A DNA stretch of 64,000 nt from Priestia aryabhattai (GCF_023715685.1 NZ_JAMBOQ010000002.1:806001-870000), one strand, 5' to 3'. Positions 18,093 through 27,124 are shown, numbered from the stretch's first letter. Notes: a model not told the origin generated them from the letters alone. Numbers and translations are program-made.

Positions 18093-19583
18093 ATGTCAAT
18101 TAAGCTGCGTTTTATTTTAACGTATATCAGCATTGTGTTTGTCTTTATTATTTTGCTTTTTTTATCGGGCTTTCTCATTTTCTTCTCCATTACTGGAGAC
18201 GCCGATTTTGTAAGAAAGCTGTACAGTCACTCCTATGAGTATAAATTGTTAACGCCAGAAGAAGAAAATGCATTCTTAGATTTAAAGTTACTGAGTGAAA
18301 AAAAACCAGAACAGCTGCTGCGGCCGGAGACGGTTAAAAAATATGAATTTGAAAATATTGATATTGTGATTCAAAAAAACACAGAGGTTGTATATGCTTC
18401 AGAATCCATTAAAGGAGAAAACCTTCGTAAATACTTGCCAAAGCATCAAAAAAGTAAAGGAAATCATTCGTACCAGCAGGACATGCTGCGCATAGGCAAG
18501 CAGTATTTTACATATATCAACCTTGATTTTCCTTTCTCGAATCAAGAAAAAGGAAGCATTTACGTTTTGCGAAAAATCAGCCCTTATGTAGGCATTATTA
18601 ATCGAATTTTTCCTTTTTTAATCTTTCTACTATTAATCTTAGTGATTGTTATTATCGGATTTTTAAACTACCTTGTTTCAAGAAGCATTATTAAACCTAT
18701 TCGTGAATTAAAAGAAGCGGCTGAAAAAATAAAACAAGGTGATCTTCACTTTGAGATTTCTGCTAATTCAAAGGATGAAATAGGCGAATTAACACAAGCT
18801 TTTGAAGAAATGAGGCAAAAACTAAAGTCTTCTGTTGAACTGCAGATTCAATATGAAGATAATCGAAAGCAGCTGCTTTCAAGTATTTCACACGATTTAC
18901 GGACTCCTATTACATCCATTGTAGGATATGTAGAAGGAATTCAAGATGGAGTAGCTAATACGCCGGATAAGCTTTCTAAATATTTGTTAACGATTTCAAC
19001 AAAAGCAAAAGACATGAACGCGTTAATCGATGAGCTATTTTTATTTTCTAAGTTGGATTTACACGAAATTCCATTTGTATTTAAAAAACTTAATATTTCT
19101 GCTTTTATGGAAAGTTATGTGCAAGAGCTTCAGTTTGAAATGAGCGAACACGATATTGATGTTTTGTTCTCCAATGATTCTCTAACCACACTGTATGCAA
19201 AGGCAGATGCTGAGCAGCTGCGAAGAGTTTTAATAAATTTAACAACCAACAGTATTAAATTTATGGATAAAGAAAGAAAAAGAATCGATATCGTTCTTTC
19301 CGCTACCGAAAGCGAACTCATTATTGAAGTGAAAGATAACGGTGCAGGGATTTCACCGGAAGCATTAGCGTATATTTTTGATCGGTTTTATCGAGCAGAA
19401 CAGTCCCGGAATAGCAATACTGGAGGAAGTGGACTTGGACTAGCCATTGCAAAACAAATTGTTGAACGCCACGGGGGAGACATCTGGGCACTAAGTAAAC
19501 TTGGCGAAGGAACAAGTATTTTCTTTTCTTTGCAAAAAATGAATGAAAATGGTGATACACATGAAGAAGATATTATTAATTGA
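18093..19583 (+). CDS. Membrane sensor histidine kinase
   Basis: 496 aa: TM1 about 8-32, an extracytoplasmic sensor loop of about 135 residues, TM2 about 170-194, a HAMP domain to about 246, a HisKA domain with the phosphoacceptor His about 267 (SISHDLRTPITS), and an HATPase_c domain with NLTTNSIKF (N box), VKDNGAGISPE and GGSGLGLAIAK. Stimulus unknown. It overlaps the response regulator by 23 bases, and the pair forms an operon. The domain order matches OmpR-partner kinases such as B. subtilis YclK, but I do not assign an orthologue. Confidence 0.9.
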   Translation: MSIKLRFILTYISIVFVFIILLFLSGFLIFFSITGDADFVRKLYSHSYEYKLLTPEEENAFLDLKLLSEKKPEQLLRPETVKKYEFENIDIVIQKNTEVVYASESIKGENLRKYLPKHQKSKGNHSYQQDMLRIGKQYFTYINLDFPFSNQEKGSIYVLRKISPYVGIINRIFPFLIFLLLILVIVIIGFLNYLVSRSIIKPIRELKEAAEKIKQGDLHFEISANSKDEIGELTQAFEEMRQKLKSSVELQIQYEDNRKQLLSSISHDLRTPITSIVGYVEGIQDGVANTPDKLSKYLLTISTKAKDMNALIDELFLFSKLDLHEIPFVFKKLNISAFMESYVQELQFEMSEHDIDVLFSNDSLTTLYAKADAEQLRRVLINLTTNSIKFMDKERKRIDIVLSATESELIIEVKDNGAGISPEALAYIFDRFYRAEQSRNSNTGGSGLGLAIAKQIVERHGGDIWALSKLGEGTSIFFSLQKMNENGDTHEEDIIN

Positions 19584-20244
19584 AGATGAAGTAAGTATTG
19601 CTGAATTGCAAAGAGATTACCTGGAAATTAATGATTTTGAAATAGACGTTCAATATAGTGGTGATAAAGGGTTAGAAAAAGCGTTAAATGAACATTTTGA
19701 TCTGATTATTTTGGATATTATGCTCCCTAAAGTGAGTGGGTTTGAAGTGTGTAAGCAAATTCGAGCTGCAAAAGATATTCCAATTATTTTAGTATCAGCT
19801 AAAAAAGAAGAAATTGATAAAATTAGAGGGCTTGGGCTAGGTGCAGATGATTATATTACCAAGCCATTCAGTCCAGGGGAGCTAGTCGCAAGAGTCAAAG
19901 CGCATTTAGCGAGATATGAAAGACTCTCTGATAAGCAAGAAAAGCGCATGATTCGCATTCATGGCTTAGCGATTGATACCCTTGCTAGAAGAGTATTTGT
20001 GAATGACAAAGAAGTGTTTTTTACAGCGAAGGAATTCGATTTGCTGAAGTTTATCGTTTCTCATCCAAATCAAGTATTAAGTAAAGAACATCTATTTGAA
20101 AAAATTTGGGGATTTGATTCTTCAGGAGACATTTCAACCGTAACGGTTCATATTCGAAAACTCAGAGAAAAGTTAGAAGAAAACCCAGCAGATCCTCAAT
20201 ACCTAGAAACGGTATGGGGAGCAGGGTATCGGTTCAATATTTAA
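19561..20244 (+). CDS. OmpR/PhoB-family response regulator
   Basis: 227 aa from ATG 19561; an upstream in-frame ATG at 19543 is deep inside the kinase gene. The receiver domain has the acidic pocket (IEDE), phosphoacceptor Asp 52 (LIILDIMLPKVSG) and the conserved Lys of ITKPFSPGEL. The C-terminal winged helix (FTAKEFDLLKFIVSHPNQVLS, then TVTVHIRKLREKLE) is of OmpR type. It is partner of the preceding kinase. No target gene is adjacent. Confidence 0.92.
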   Translation: MKKILLIEDEVSIAELQRDYLEINDFEIDVQYSGDKGLEKALNEHFDLIILDIMLPKVSGFEVCKQIRAAKDIPIILVSAKKEEIDKIRGLGLGADDYITKPFSPGELVARVKAHLARYERLSDKQEKRMIRIHGLAIDTLARRVFVNDKEVFFTAKEFDLLKFIVSHPNQVLSKEHLFEKIWGFDSSGDISTVTVHIRKLREKLEENPADPQYLETVWGAGYRFNI

Positions 20245-20323
20245 AAAAAGAGATTGAGACATAACTAAATCAGTCCAATCTAAAGACGAATAAATGGAAT
20301 AAATGAACTAATAGGAATCACTG

Positions 20324-20474
20324 GTTACACCGCTGTTGATTTCCTTGCAAGACTTCGCTTTCCACGGGCGGCCGATGAGCCTCCTCGTTCCTTACGCTCC
20401 TGCGGGGTCTCATCTATTCTGCTTTTCCCTCAGGAGTCTTCGCCTTGCCCTCCCATCAACAGCTAGAAGTAACT
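20324..20474. repeat. Palindromic intergenic repeat element (Bacillaceae type)
   Basis: A ~150-bp imperfect palindrome. Outer arms are GTTAC (20325-20329) with GTAAC (20469-20473) and GCTGTTGAT (20332-20340) with ATCAACAGC (20455-20463). Inside, GATGAG (20394-20399... on the left flank of the central arm) and CTCATC (20409-20414) flank a GC-rich core containing CTCCTGCGGGG. The GC content is far above the flanks. I recognise this core as a motif scattered through Bacillaceae genomes. Only one copy was noticed here. It is preceded by GAGATTGAGACATAACT (20252-20268), another recurrent motif. It fills the gap of about 320 bases between the regulator and sulP. Confidence 0.65.
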
Positions 20475-20510
20475 AAACACATGAAATCTACGTTCACCGT
20501 AACAATGAAA

Positions 20511-20540
20511 AAGATCCGAACGATTCATCGTTCGGATCTT
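20511..20540 (-). terminator. Terminator for the SulP/carbonic anhydrase operon
   Basis: A 13-bp stem, AAGATCCGAACGA (20511-20523) with its complement (20528-20540). On the minus strand it is followed by TTTTTCATTG. Confidence 0.85.
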
Positions 20541-20563
20541 CCTTCAACTAAAATACTTTTTTA

Positions 20564-22183
20564 TTACGTAGTAGCGATTCTATGACGAGCCTTAATCTTA
20601 CTCACGGGTGGTTCGGAAGAAAATATGTTTTTTTCACCAATCTTATCATATAGACCAGTTGACTTTAACATTTCTTTCGGCTGGTGCTGTAAACCAGAAA
20701 TAACGACTTGGCTATGTGAATCTTTCAAACGTTCTACAACCTTTGATAGTAAAGCTTCTCCAGATGTATCAATAAACGATACTTGGCTCATTCGAAGCAG
20801 CAGAACTTTCGGTTTCGCTTCAACAATGTTATCAAACGAATCTTCTATCACTTCGGCAGATCCAAAGAAAAGAGATCCTTGCATGGTATATTCCATGATC
20901 TCAGGTTTGTGTGCTTTTTCAGATGTATCAGCCAGAACCTTTGAAATCTTCAGCGATCCGCTCATTCGTTTCACAAACATCACGATAGCTAAAAGTAAAC
21001 CTACTCCAACGCCTGTCGTTAAATCCATTAAAACAGTCAATAAAAACGTAGCTACAAGTACAAATGAATCAGCTGACTTGGTTTTTAAAATATGAGCAAA
21101 TTCTTTACGCTCACTCATATTCCAAGCCACAAACATTAAAATAGGTGCCATACTTGCCAGCGGAATGTTTGATGCATAAGGAGCAAGCATCACAAGGACC
21201 AGTAAAACAACTAAGCCGTGTATGACCCCTGATAACGGAGAAGCTGCGCCGTTTTTGATATTGGTAGCTGTTCTGGCAATGGCACCAGTTGCTGGGATTC
21301 CGCCAAATAGCGAGGTAGCGATATTAGCAATTCCTTGGCCCACAAGCTCTTTATTGCTATTATGTTTGGTTTTGGCCATATTATCAGCAACAACAGCTGA
21401 TAGGAGAGATTCAATACCTCCAAGCATCGCAATTACGCAGGCAGCCGGAAATAGCATAACAATGTTATCCCATGTTAAATCTGGGAAGCTAAAAGATGGC
21501 AGTTTACTCGGAATAGCACCGTAAGTAGAGCCAATCGTTGCAACTTTGCCTGGGAACAGTGTAATGGCTACAAGTGTGGAGACAAGAAGACCTAGAAGAG
21601 CACCTGGAATTTTAGGTAAAAACTTTGGCGTCGTAATCACGATAGCCAAACAAATAGCGGCTATGATGACGCTGTAAATGTTAATCGTTGCAATTTTTCG
21701 TAGTATTTCAATCATATTTAAATGAAATTCCTCATGTTTTGCAATTCCTTTTAATCCTAAAAAGTTAGCGATCTGACCTGAGAAAATAATAATCGCAATT
21801 CCTGCTGTAAATCCAATTGTCACAGGGCGCGGAATAAACTTTATAAATTTTCCTAGCTTAAATATTCCGAGAAGCGTAATCATAATTCCAGCCATAAAGC
21901 CGGCAATAATGAGGTTCTCATAACCATATTGCATGACAACTCCAAGCAGCACCGGAACAAATGCACCTGTTGGACCTGCAATTTGAAATTTCGATCCACC
22001 TAATATTGAAACCATAATCCCTGCGATAATGGTTGTATAAATCCCGTATTCAGGTCTTACACCAGAAGCGATGGCAAAGGCCATTGCTAAAGGAATAGCG
22101 ACGACCCCAACAACCAAACCGGCGATAATGTCTTTTTGAAGATGCCGTGCTGAATAGCCTTGAAAGCGATTATCTTTTAGCAT
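20564..22183 (-). CDS. SulP-family anion transporter (probable bicarbonate or sulfate permease) with STAS domain
   Basis: 539 aa. About 10-12 membrane spans starting with the SulP signature (KDIIAGLVVGVVAIPLAMAFAIASGVRPEYGIYT), GSKFQIAGPTGAFVPVL and a conserved GGIPATGAIARTATNIKNGA. A C-terminal cytoplasmic STAS domain (about 430-520) has VLLLRMSQVSFIDTSGEALL. It shares an operon, 16 bases apart, with a beta-carbonic anhydrase. That makes HCO3- the most likely substrate (BicA-like; inference), but sulfate cannot be excluded. Confidence 0.85.
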   Translation of the reverse strand: MLKDNRFQGYSARHLQKDIIAGLVVGVVAIPLAMAFAIASGVRPEYGIYTTIIAGIMVSILGGSKFQIAGPTGAFVPVLLGVVMQYGYENLIIAGFMAGIMITLLGIFKLGKFIKFIPRPVTIGFTAGIAIIIFSGQIANFLGLKGIAKHEEFHLNMIEILRKIATINIYSVIIAAICLAIVITTPKFLPKIPGALLGLLVSTLVAITLFPGKVATIGSTYGAIPSKLPSFSFPDLTWDNIVMLFPAACVIAMLGGIESLLSAVVADNMAKTKHNSNKELVGQGIANIATSLFGGIPATGAIARTATNIKNGAASPLSGVIHGLVVLLVLVMLAPYASNIPLASMAPILMFVAWNMSERKEFAHILKTKSADSFVLVATFLLTVLMDLTTGVGVGLLLAIVMFVKRMSGSLKISKVLADTSEKAHKPEIMEYTMQGSLFFGSAEVIEDSFDNIVEAKPKVLLLRMSQVSFIDTSGEALLSKVVERLKDSHSQVVISGLQHQPKEMLKSTGLYDKIGEKNIFSSEPPVSKIKARHRIATT

Positions 22184-22199
22184 TCAATAAAATCCTCCT

Positions 22200-22787
22200 T
22201 CATGAGCTTACGGTTTCAGTTGGGTCTTGAGAATAGCCGTTTACAACAACCTCAAGCTTTCCTGTTGAGGGATGAATAACCATTCCAGAAACAAGTACGT
22301 CTTTCGGTAGTAAAGGGTGGTTTCGAATCATATCCACACTGTTTTCGACACTATCTTCTACACACTCAAACCCAGTCAGCCATGCTTCTAAATCAATACC
22401 AGCATATTTTAGATTACTAATCTGTTCTGTGCTAATCCCTCTTTGCTCAGCAGAGGCTAAAATAGCTTCAGCTTTCATGCCCGTCATTCCACATTCATGA
22501 TGACCGATGACACATACTTCATCAGCTTGTAGCGCGTAGACGGCAACTAAGATACTTCTCATGACGCTGCCAAAGGGATGTGAGATAACAGCTCCGGCAT
22601 TTTTAACTATTTTTGCATCTCCATTTTTTAGCCCCATGGCTTTAGGAAGTAATTCTAACAAACGTGTATCCATACAAGTTAAGATTACTATTTTTTTGTT
22701 AGGAAATTTGGATGTTTGAAAAGCCTCAAATTGATTGTTTGTTACAAATTTTTCATTAAACTTTAAAACTTCAGATAGACAAGTCAT
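22200..22787 (-). CDS. Beta-class carbonic anhydrase
   Basis: 195 aa zinc enzyme interconverting CO2 and HCO3-. Zinc ligands are visible as Cys38 (LTCMDTRL, with the Asp40/Arg42 dyad), His96 and Cys99 (IGHHECGM). NAGAVISHPFGSVMRSI is the family's active-site loop. First gene of the minus-strand operon with the SulP transporter; ATG 22787 with AGGAGG upstream. The pairing suggests coupling of bicarbonate uptake with hydration/dehydration. Confidence 0.9.
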   Translation of the reverse strand: MTCLSEVLKFNEKFVTNNQFEAFQTSKFPNKKIVILTCMDTRLLELLPKAMGLKNGDAKIVKNAGAVISHPFGSVMRSILVAVYALQADEVCVIGHHECGMTGMKAEAILASAEQRGISTEQISNLKYAGIDLEAWLTGFECVEDSVENSVDMIRNHPLLPKDVLVSGMVIHPSTGKLEVVVNGYSQDPTETVSS

Positions 22788-23035
22788 TGTTTTCCTCCTG
22801 CGTCATTTATTTTTAACTTATTTTTTAGTCTAAAGATAAAGTTTAAAAACGAACTAAATAAAATATTAAAACTTTCTTAAAATATTCAGAAAAAACTTGT
22901 AAATAAATCAAAATTATATGCGTGAAATTATGTAAGCGTATTCTTTCTTTGTTTTCATGCGAAATAGGAATTATATGTTAAAATGATACAAAGTTGGAAT
23001 TGTTTGAAAGAATGGTAGAGAGGAGGAAGGAAAAA

Positions 23036-23698
23036 GTGAAGGCTCTTATAGCAATAGGCATTATTTTCTGTTGTTTGGTAGGGTGTAGTTCTAATGCTCA
23101 AGTCACCAACGAACAAGAAATGGCGGAGAATATTCAAGAATTATTTGCAAAAAAAGGTGTAAGCTCAGTGGATGTATCGAAGTTAAGTGATTTTAAATGG
23201 GAAAAAGGATATTTATTGACAAACAAAAGCAAGAAAGTCGACGTGGAAAAACTTGTAAACGAACCGGTCAGTGAAGAAGTGATGAAAAAACTATCTGCTA
23301 CTGATCAAATGCTTGTGTTTGTACACGAAGGAGAAGTTGTCCGGTATGTAGAACTACCGCAAAATCTCATAAAATATGATAAAAACCAATTTGAATTTTC
23401 GTTTTCTCATTCTGAACTAAAATTTAATAAGAAAAGGGAGGGCAAGCCTATAAAAGCAGGAGATAAAACATTAAGTTCAGAAGATGCTTTAACTGTTGAA
23501 TCAATTATGAAACAAATCCAATGGAAAAAAGCTGATTATAGCATCGCTCTTGACCCTGATATACAGCTTACTTATGGAGGCGTGGTATACAATGTAAGGT
23601 TCACCTCCGAGAGTGCTGAACTTACTTCTAAAAAAAGAGGGGTATACGGTAAAATAACAGGAGAAACAGCACAGCAGCTATATGAAATATTGATGTAA
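23036..23698 (+). CDS. Predicted lipoprotein of unknown function
   Basis: 220 aa from GTG 23036, behind AGGAGGAAGG at 23021-23030. The N-terminus is a lipoprotein signal (KALIAIGIIFCCLVGCSSN; lipobox LVGC), so it is exported and lipid-anchored. A domain containing KLSDFKWEKGYLLT and MLVFVHEGEVVRYVELP also occurs in the small protein at 48359-48757 (DFRWDKVYVF, FIVFVENDQVTQYLKIP), which shows a common family. The C-terminal half here is extra. Function not known; single gene with a terminator. Confidence 0.75.
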   Translation: MKALIAIGIIFCCLVGCSSNAQVTNEQEMAENIQELFAKKGVSSVDVSKLSDFKWEKGYLLTNKSKKVDVEKLVNEPVSEEVMKKLSATDQMLVFVHEGEVVRYVELPQNLIKYDKNQFEFSFSHSELKFNKKREGKPIKAGDKTLSSEDALTVESIMKQIQWKKADYSIALDPDIQLTYGGVVYNVRFTSESAELTSKKRGVYGKITGETAQQLYEILM

Positions 23699-23727
23699 CC
23701 TATTGATTTTTCAATAGGTTTTTTTGT
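23697..23727 (+). terminator. Terminator after the lipoprotein gene
   Basis: Stem AACCTATTGA (23697-23706) / TCAATAGGTT (23711-23720) with a T-run. Confidence 0.85.
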
Positions 23728-23767
23728 GCACATATTCTTTTAATTTACATAAAATGTCTTGATTGTA

Positions 23768-23825
23768 TTGACATTAACGTTAACGTTAATCTATAATAGT
23801 AATACATAGTTAACGTTAACGTTAA
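23768..23825 (+). promoter_or_regulatory. MerR-type promoter with two identical palindromic operators
   Basis: TTGACA (23768-23773) and TATAAT (23792-23797) are 18 bases apart, a spacer slightly longer than the 17-bp optimum, as MerR promoters often have. The 16-bp self-complementary TTAACGTTAACGTTAA fills the spacer (23774-23789) and recurs exactly 36 bases downstream (23810-23825), covering the likely transcription start. Autoregulation by the adjacent MerR protein is inferred. Confidence 0.75.
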
Positions 23826-23851
23826 TGTTAGAGGGAGGTGAAGGGGAAAAC

Positions 23852-24298
23852 ATGTATCTAATCGATGACGTGACGAAAATGACCGGTTTGACCAAGCGTG
23901 CTCTTCGGTATTATGAAGAGATTGGACTCATTTTGCCCCCGCAGCGTACAAAAGGAAATGCACGAATTTATTCGGAAGAAGAGGTAAAGGAACTAAGAAA
24001 AGTAGCAGAAGCAAAAGAAGTTCTCGGTTTTTCTTTACAGGAACTGCAGCAGTTTATGTCGTTGAAAAGAATGATTGAAGAAAGAAGTGAGCAGCAAGGA
24101 TTATCAGCGAAAGAGATAACTCAAATAGAAAATTTGCTGGAAAATCAAATCAAGATGATTGAATTTAAAGTTGTTAAAATGCAGGCATTTAAAACAGAAT
24201 TAAAGGAAATGCGAGAATCTGCTATGGCAATACATGAAAAAACAAAAACAAAAGGAGAGATGAAAGAGTGGAAGGACAGCATTCAAATAACCGATTAG
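23852..24298 (+). CDS. MerR-family transcriptional regulator
   Basis: 148 aa from ATG 23852; GAGGGAGGTG at 23831-23840 supports it over ATG 23825, which lies inside the operator. The N-terminal winged helix (DDVTKMTGLTKRALRYYEEIGLI, then IYSEEEVKELRKV) is canonical MerR, followed by a coiled-coil dimerisation helix. No cysteine cluster for metal sensing is seen. It is co-transcribed, with 31 bases overlap, with an MFS pump, like B. subtilis yfmP-yfmO, so it probably controls drug efflux. Confidence 0.88.
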   Translation: MYLIDDVTKMTGLTKRALRYYEEIGLILPPQRTKGNARIYSEEEVKELRKVAEAKEVLGFSLQELQQFMSLKRMIEERSEQQGLSAKEITQIENLLENQIKMIEFKVVKMQAFKTELKEMRESAMAIHEKTKTKGEMKEWKDSIQITD

Positions 24299-25440
24299 GT
24301 CAAATTATTACGGTAGTAGCTACTTTTTTAGCATTTATGGGAATTGGGGTAGTAGATCCGATTTTACCGGAGATTGCTAAGCAAATTGGAGCTTCTCATT
24401 GGCAAGTAGAAATGTTATTTACTTCTTATTTATTAATGATGGCTATCATGATGATTCCAGCAGGGATCTTAGCATCACGTGTAGGAGACAAGCGTTTGAT
24501 GGTAACAGGACTTATCATTGTGACGATTTTTGCAGCGCTATGCGGGTTTTCTAACAATATTCCTCAGCTTTCTATTTTCCGAGCAGGTTGGGGACTTGGT
24601 AATTCTTTTTTCTTTGCAACAGCTATGACGTTGCTTATTGCATTATCAGGTGAAGTGAAAAAAGCAGTAGGATTATATGAAGCTGCGATTGGTTTGGGAA
24701 TGGCCGGGGGACCGCTTGTAGGAGGCGTGTTAGGAAATGCTTCTTGGAGATGGCCATTTTTCGGTACAAGTGCTTTAATTTTTATCGCCTTTATTTTAGT
24801 GTTAACAATTGTTAAACAGCCTACAAGCACTAAGCCTCGTAAAGCAGCAGGTTTTAAAGACATGGTTAAGCTCTATAAATTAAAACCATTTACTCAAGGC
24901 GCTGTATCAGGCATGCTTTATTACTATGGATTCTTTACAGTGTTAGCTTATACGCCGCTTATTCTATCTATCGGAGCTCTTCAAATTGGCTTTGTTTTCT
25001 TTGGATGGGGATTATGTTTGGCTTATGGCTCAGCGGTTTTAGCACATCAGTTAGAAAAAAGACATCAGCCAAAACAAGTGTTACATGTTAGCTTAATTGT
25101 TTTTTCACTTATTTTAATTTGTTTATTTGCATTTGATGCAACATGGTTGCGCATTGTTTTAATTATGGCAGCAGGTCTTGTATCAGGACTTAATAATGCG
25201 TTATTTACCAGTTATGTAATGGAAGTATCTCCTTATGAACGAGGAATTACATCTGGAGGATATAATTTCTTAAGATGGTTAGGTGCAGCGTTTGCTCCTT
25301 TATTATCAGGGGTTATCGGCAATGCCGTAGCGCCTCAAGCGCCTTTTCTCGTAGCAGCGATTCTTGGATTGCTAGCTTTTGTTATTATGGTTATAAAAGT
25401 AAAAACAACTTCTCAAACGAATGAAGCTGTATCTAAATAA
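24268..25440 (+). CDS. MFS efflux transporter (MerR-controlled)
   Basis: 390 aa, 12 spans, DHA1-like. GTG 24268 lies 8 bases after AAAGGAGAG and inside the merR gene. Motifs: MGIGVVDPILPEIAKQIGAS near TM1, GILASRVGDKRLMV (motif A) and GLGMAGGPLVGGVLGN (motif C of antiporters). Likely exports the ligand sensed by the MerR protein; YfmO-like by context. Terminator immediately downstream. Confidence 0.85.
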   Translation: MEGQHSNNRLGQIITVVATFLAFMGIGVVDPILPEIAKQIGASHWQVEMLFTSYLLMMAIMMIPAGILASRVGDKRLMVTGLIIVTIFAALCGFSNNIPQLSIFRAGWGLGNSFFFATAMTLLIALSGEVKKAVGLYEAAIGLGMAGGPLVGGVLGNASWRWPFFGTSALIFIAFILVLTIVKQPTSTKPRKAAGFKDMVKLYKLKPFTQGAVSGMLYYYGFFTVLAYTPLILSIGALQIGFVFFGWGLCLAYGSAVLAHQLEKRHQPKQVLHVSLIVFSLILICLFAFDATWLRIVLIMAAGLVSGLNNALFTSYVMEVSPYERGITSGGYNFLRWLGAAFAPLLSGVIGNAVAPQAPFLVAAILGLLAFVIMVIKVKTTSQTNEAVSK

Positions 25441-25450
25441 ACGTTGAAAT

Positions 25451-25486
25451 AAAAGGCTTTTTCCTGCAAAAAGCCTTTTATTTTAT
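25451..25486 (+). terminator. Terminator after the MerR/MFS operon
   Basis: Stem AAAAGGCTTTTT (25451-25462) / AAAAAGCCTTTT (25468-25479), then ATTTTATTTT. Confidence 0.85.
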
Positions 25487-25592
25487 TTTGTGTTATAATA
25501 GTAAAAACGTTTTTAATAATAAAAATGAAACTCTTTACCAACTTGTACGTATACTTTATATGTACATAAATCTTTTTAGGAGCGTGATGCCC

Positions 25593-25892
25593 ATGGCCAC
25601 CTGTCAAAATTGTAATCATAAATGGAACTGGAGGACAACCTTTAAACAACTGTTAACATTTAGAAACGTTTTAGAATGCCCACACTGTGACAAACAACAG
25701 TATATCTCTGCAAAATCCCAAAAGCGATTATCAATCTACTCATTTGCACCTCTTATTATTTGGCTTATTCTCTCACTATTTGACTTTTCCTTTCCATCCA
25801 TTGTTGTCGCGGAGCTTATTTTCTTCATAGCAGCGGTTATTATGATGCCACTTTCTTATGAAGTAAGCAGCGAAGAAGAACCCTTGTGGTAA
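25593..25892 (+). CDS. CXXC-20-CXXC zinc-ribbon membrane protein (TIGR04104-like)
   Basis: 99 aa from ATG 25593 (MATCQNC); ATG 25587 two codons upstream is possible but sits only 4 bases from the AGGAG. An N-terminal CQNC and CPHC pair spaced by about 21 residues forms a putative zinc ribbon, followed by two membrane helices (about 48-65 and 70-88). The spacing matches the small CXXC-20-CXXC family of Firmicutes. Function unknown. Confidence 0.72.
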   Translation: MATCQNCNHKWNWRTTFKQLLTFRNVLECPHCDKQQYISAKSQKRLSIYSFAPLIIWLILSLFDFSFPSIVVAELIFFIAAVIMMPLSYEVSSEEEPLW

Positions 25893-25893
25893 T

Positions 25894-25927
25894 AAAAAAA
25901 CCTTCCGTTAAAACGGAAGGTTTTTTA
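25894..25927. terminator. Bidirectional terminator between convergent genes
   Basis: AAAAAACCTTCCGT pairs with ACGGAAGGTTTTTT around a short AAA loop. It serves the zinc-ribbon gene and the convergent MFS gene whose stop is at 25925. Confidence 0.85.
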
Positions 25928-27124
25928 TGCGGTTTTACCGTCTAGCTGTGGTCCGTGATGGCGCTGATAATACACCCACCCAGCGTTCAATAGTAGAAGA
26001 ACACTAGTTGTTAAGAATACGTAAGGAATACCTTTAGCTCCGGCAATTTGTCCTCCAATGACTGGCCCAGCTAAATTCCCGAAGTATTGCGCTGTTTGAT
26101 TATAGCCAAACATTTTACCTGTAATAGAGTCCGGCACAATTTTCTTTAAATAAGAATTAATAGAAGGTAATAATCCTCCCATTGCAAAACCGAGTAAAAA
26201 ACGCAGTAAGAATAGCTGCCAAGTACTATGCACAAAGGCCTGCAAGCCGCAAATAACCGCTACGATAAGCAAGCATATTTGAAGTACATTTTGAGGACCC
26301 ACGCGATCGCTGACTTTGCCAAGTCTTGATGCAGCTAAAATGTTTGAAATTCCTGTTGCCGCCACGACAAAGCCTGAAATAAGGGCAAGGTGATCGGTAT
26401 GGGTAGACAGTTGTTTTACATACAGTGTAACGATTGGCTGAATAGCCATAACCGCAAGCTGCAGTAAAAAAGTTGTAACAAATACACCAATGACGGCCTT
26501 TGAATTCTTAAGAGACAGTAACCCAATGTTAGATTCTTTAGTCGTTTTCACCGTCTCTTTTTTGTCTTCTTGAATTAAATTTACAATTAAAAAAGACAAA
26601 AACATAAATGCACCCGTCACGAAAAAGACGTGGCGTAACCCAATTGTATCTCCTAAGTAGCCGCCTACTAGCGGTCCTAATAAAGATCCTGATACAGCCC
26701 CTGTAGACAACGTACCTAATGCTTTACCGCTGTGCTCCTTAGGTGTTTGAGTAGCTACTAACGTAATGGCTGCAGAGATGAAGCCGGAAACGGCCCCCAT
26801 TAAAAAGCGCAGTCCGACAAGCTGATAGACATTTTGCACAAAACCGATAGAAGTCATAACAATTGCCATGCCTAAGCTTGCGCGAAGGAGCATAAGCTTT
26901 CGCCCATATTTATCGGCCAAACTCCCCCATAAAGGAGAAACAATAGCGGCCATTAAAAAAGTAGCTCCAAACGCAATACCAGCCCACCTGCTGATGGAGC
27001 TTGTATCGTGAACTCCCAGCTTTTCAATATAAAGCGGTAAAAACGGAATAACTAAACTCATCCCGGCTGTGGTGCAAAAAGAACCGAACCAGCAAATGTA
27101 CAAGTTTCGTTTCCATAATTCCAT
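25925..27124 (-). CDS. MFS multidrug efflux transporter (DHA1, MdtG-like)
   Basis: 399 aa from ATG 27124 (MELWKRNLYICWFGSF), with AAGGAAATAGA upstream. The frame continues upstream to 27202 without an SD. 12 spans; motifs include PLWGSLADKYGRKLMLLRASLG (motif A) and GAVSGSLLGPLVGGYLGD (motif C), then a second-half DRVGPQNVLQ. Resembles MdtG/YfmO-class drug exporters. An attenuator-like leader precedes it (see 27146-27197). Confidence 0.85.
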   Translation of the reverse strand: MELWKRNLYICWFGSFCTTAGMSLVIPFLPLYIEKLGVHDTSSISRWAGIAFGATFLMAAIVSPLWGSLADKYGRKLMLLRASLGMAIVMTSIGFVQNVYQLVGLRFLMGAVSGFISAAITLVATQTPKEHSGKALGTLSTGAVSGSLLGPLVGGYLGDTIGLRHVFFVTGAFMFLSFLIVNLIQEDKKETVKTTKESNIGLLSLKNSKAVIGVFVTTFLLQLAVMAIQPIVTLYVKQLSTHTDHLALISGFVVAATGISNILAASRLGKVSDRVGPQNVLQICLLIVAVICGLQAFVHSTWQLFLLRFLLGFAMGGLLPSINSYLKKIVPDSITGKMFGYNQTAQYFGNLAGPVIGGQIAGAKGIPYVFLTTSVLLLLNAGWVYYQRHHGPQLDGKTA

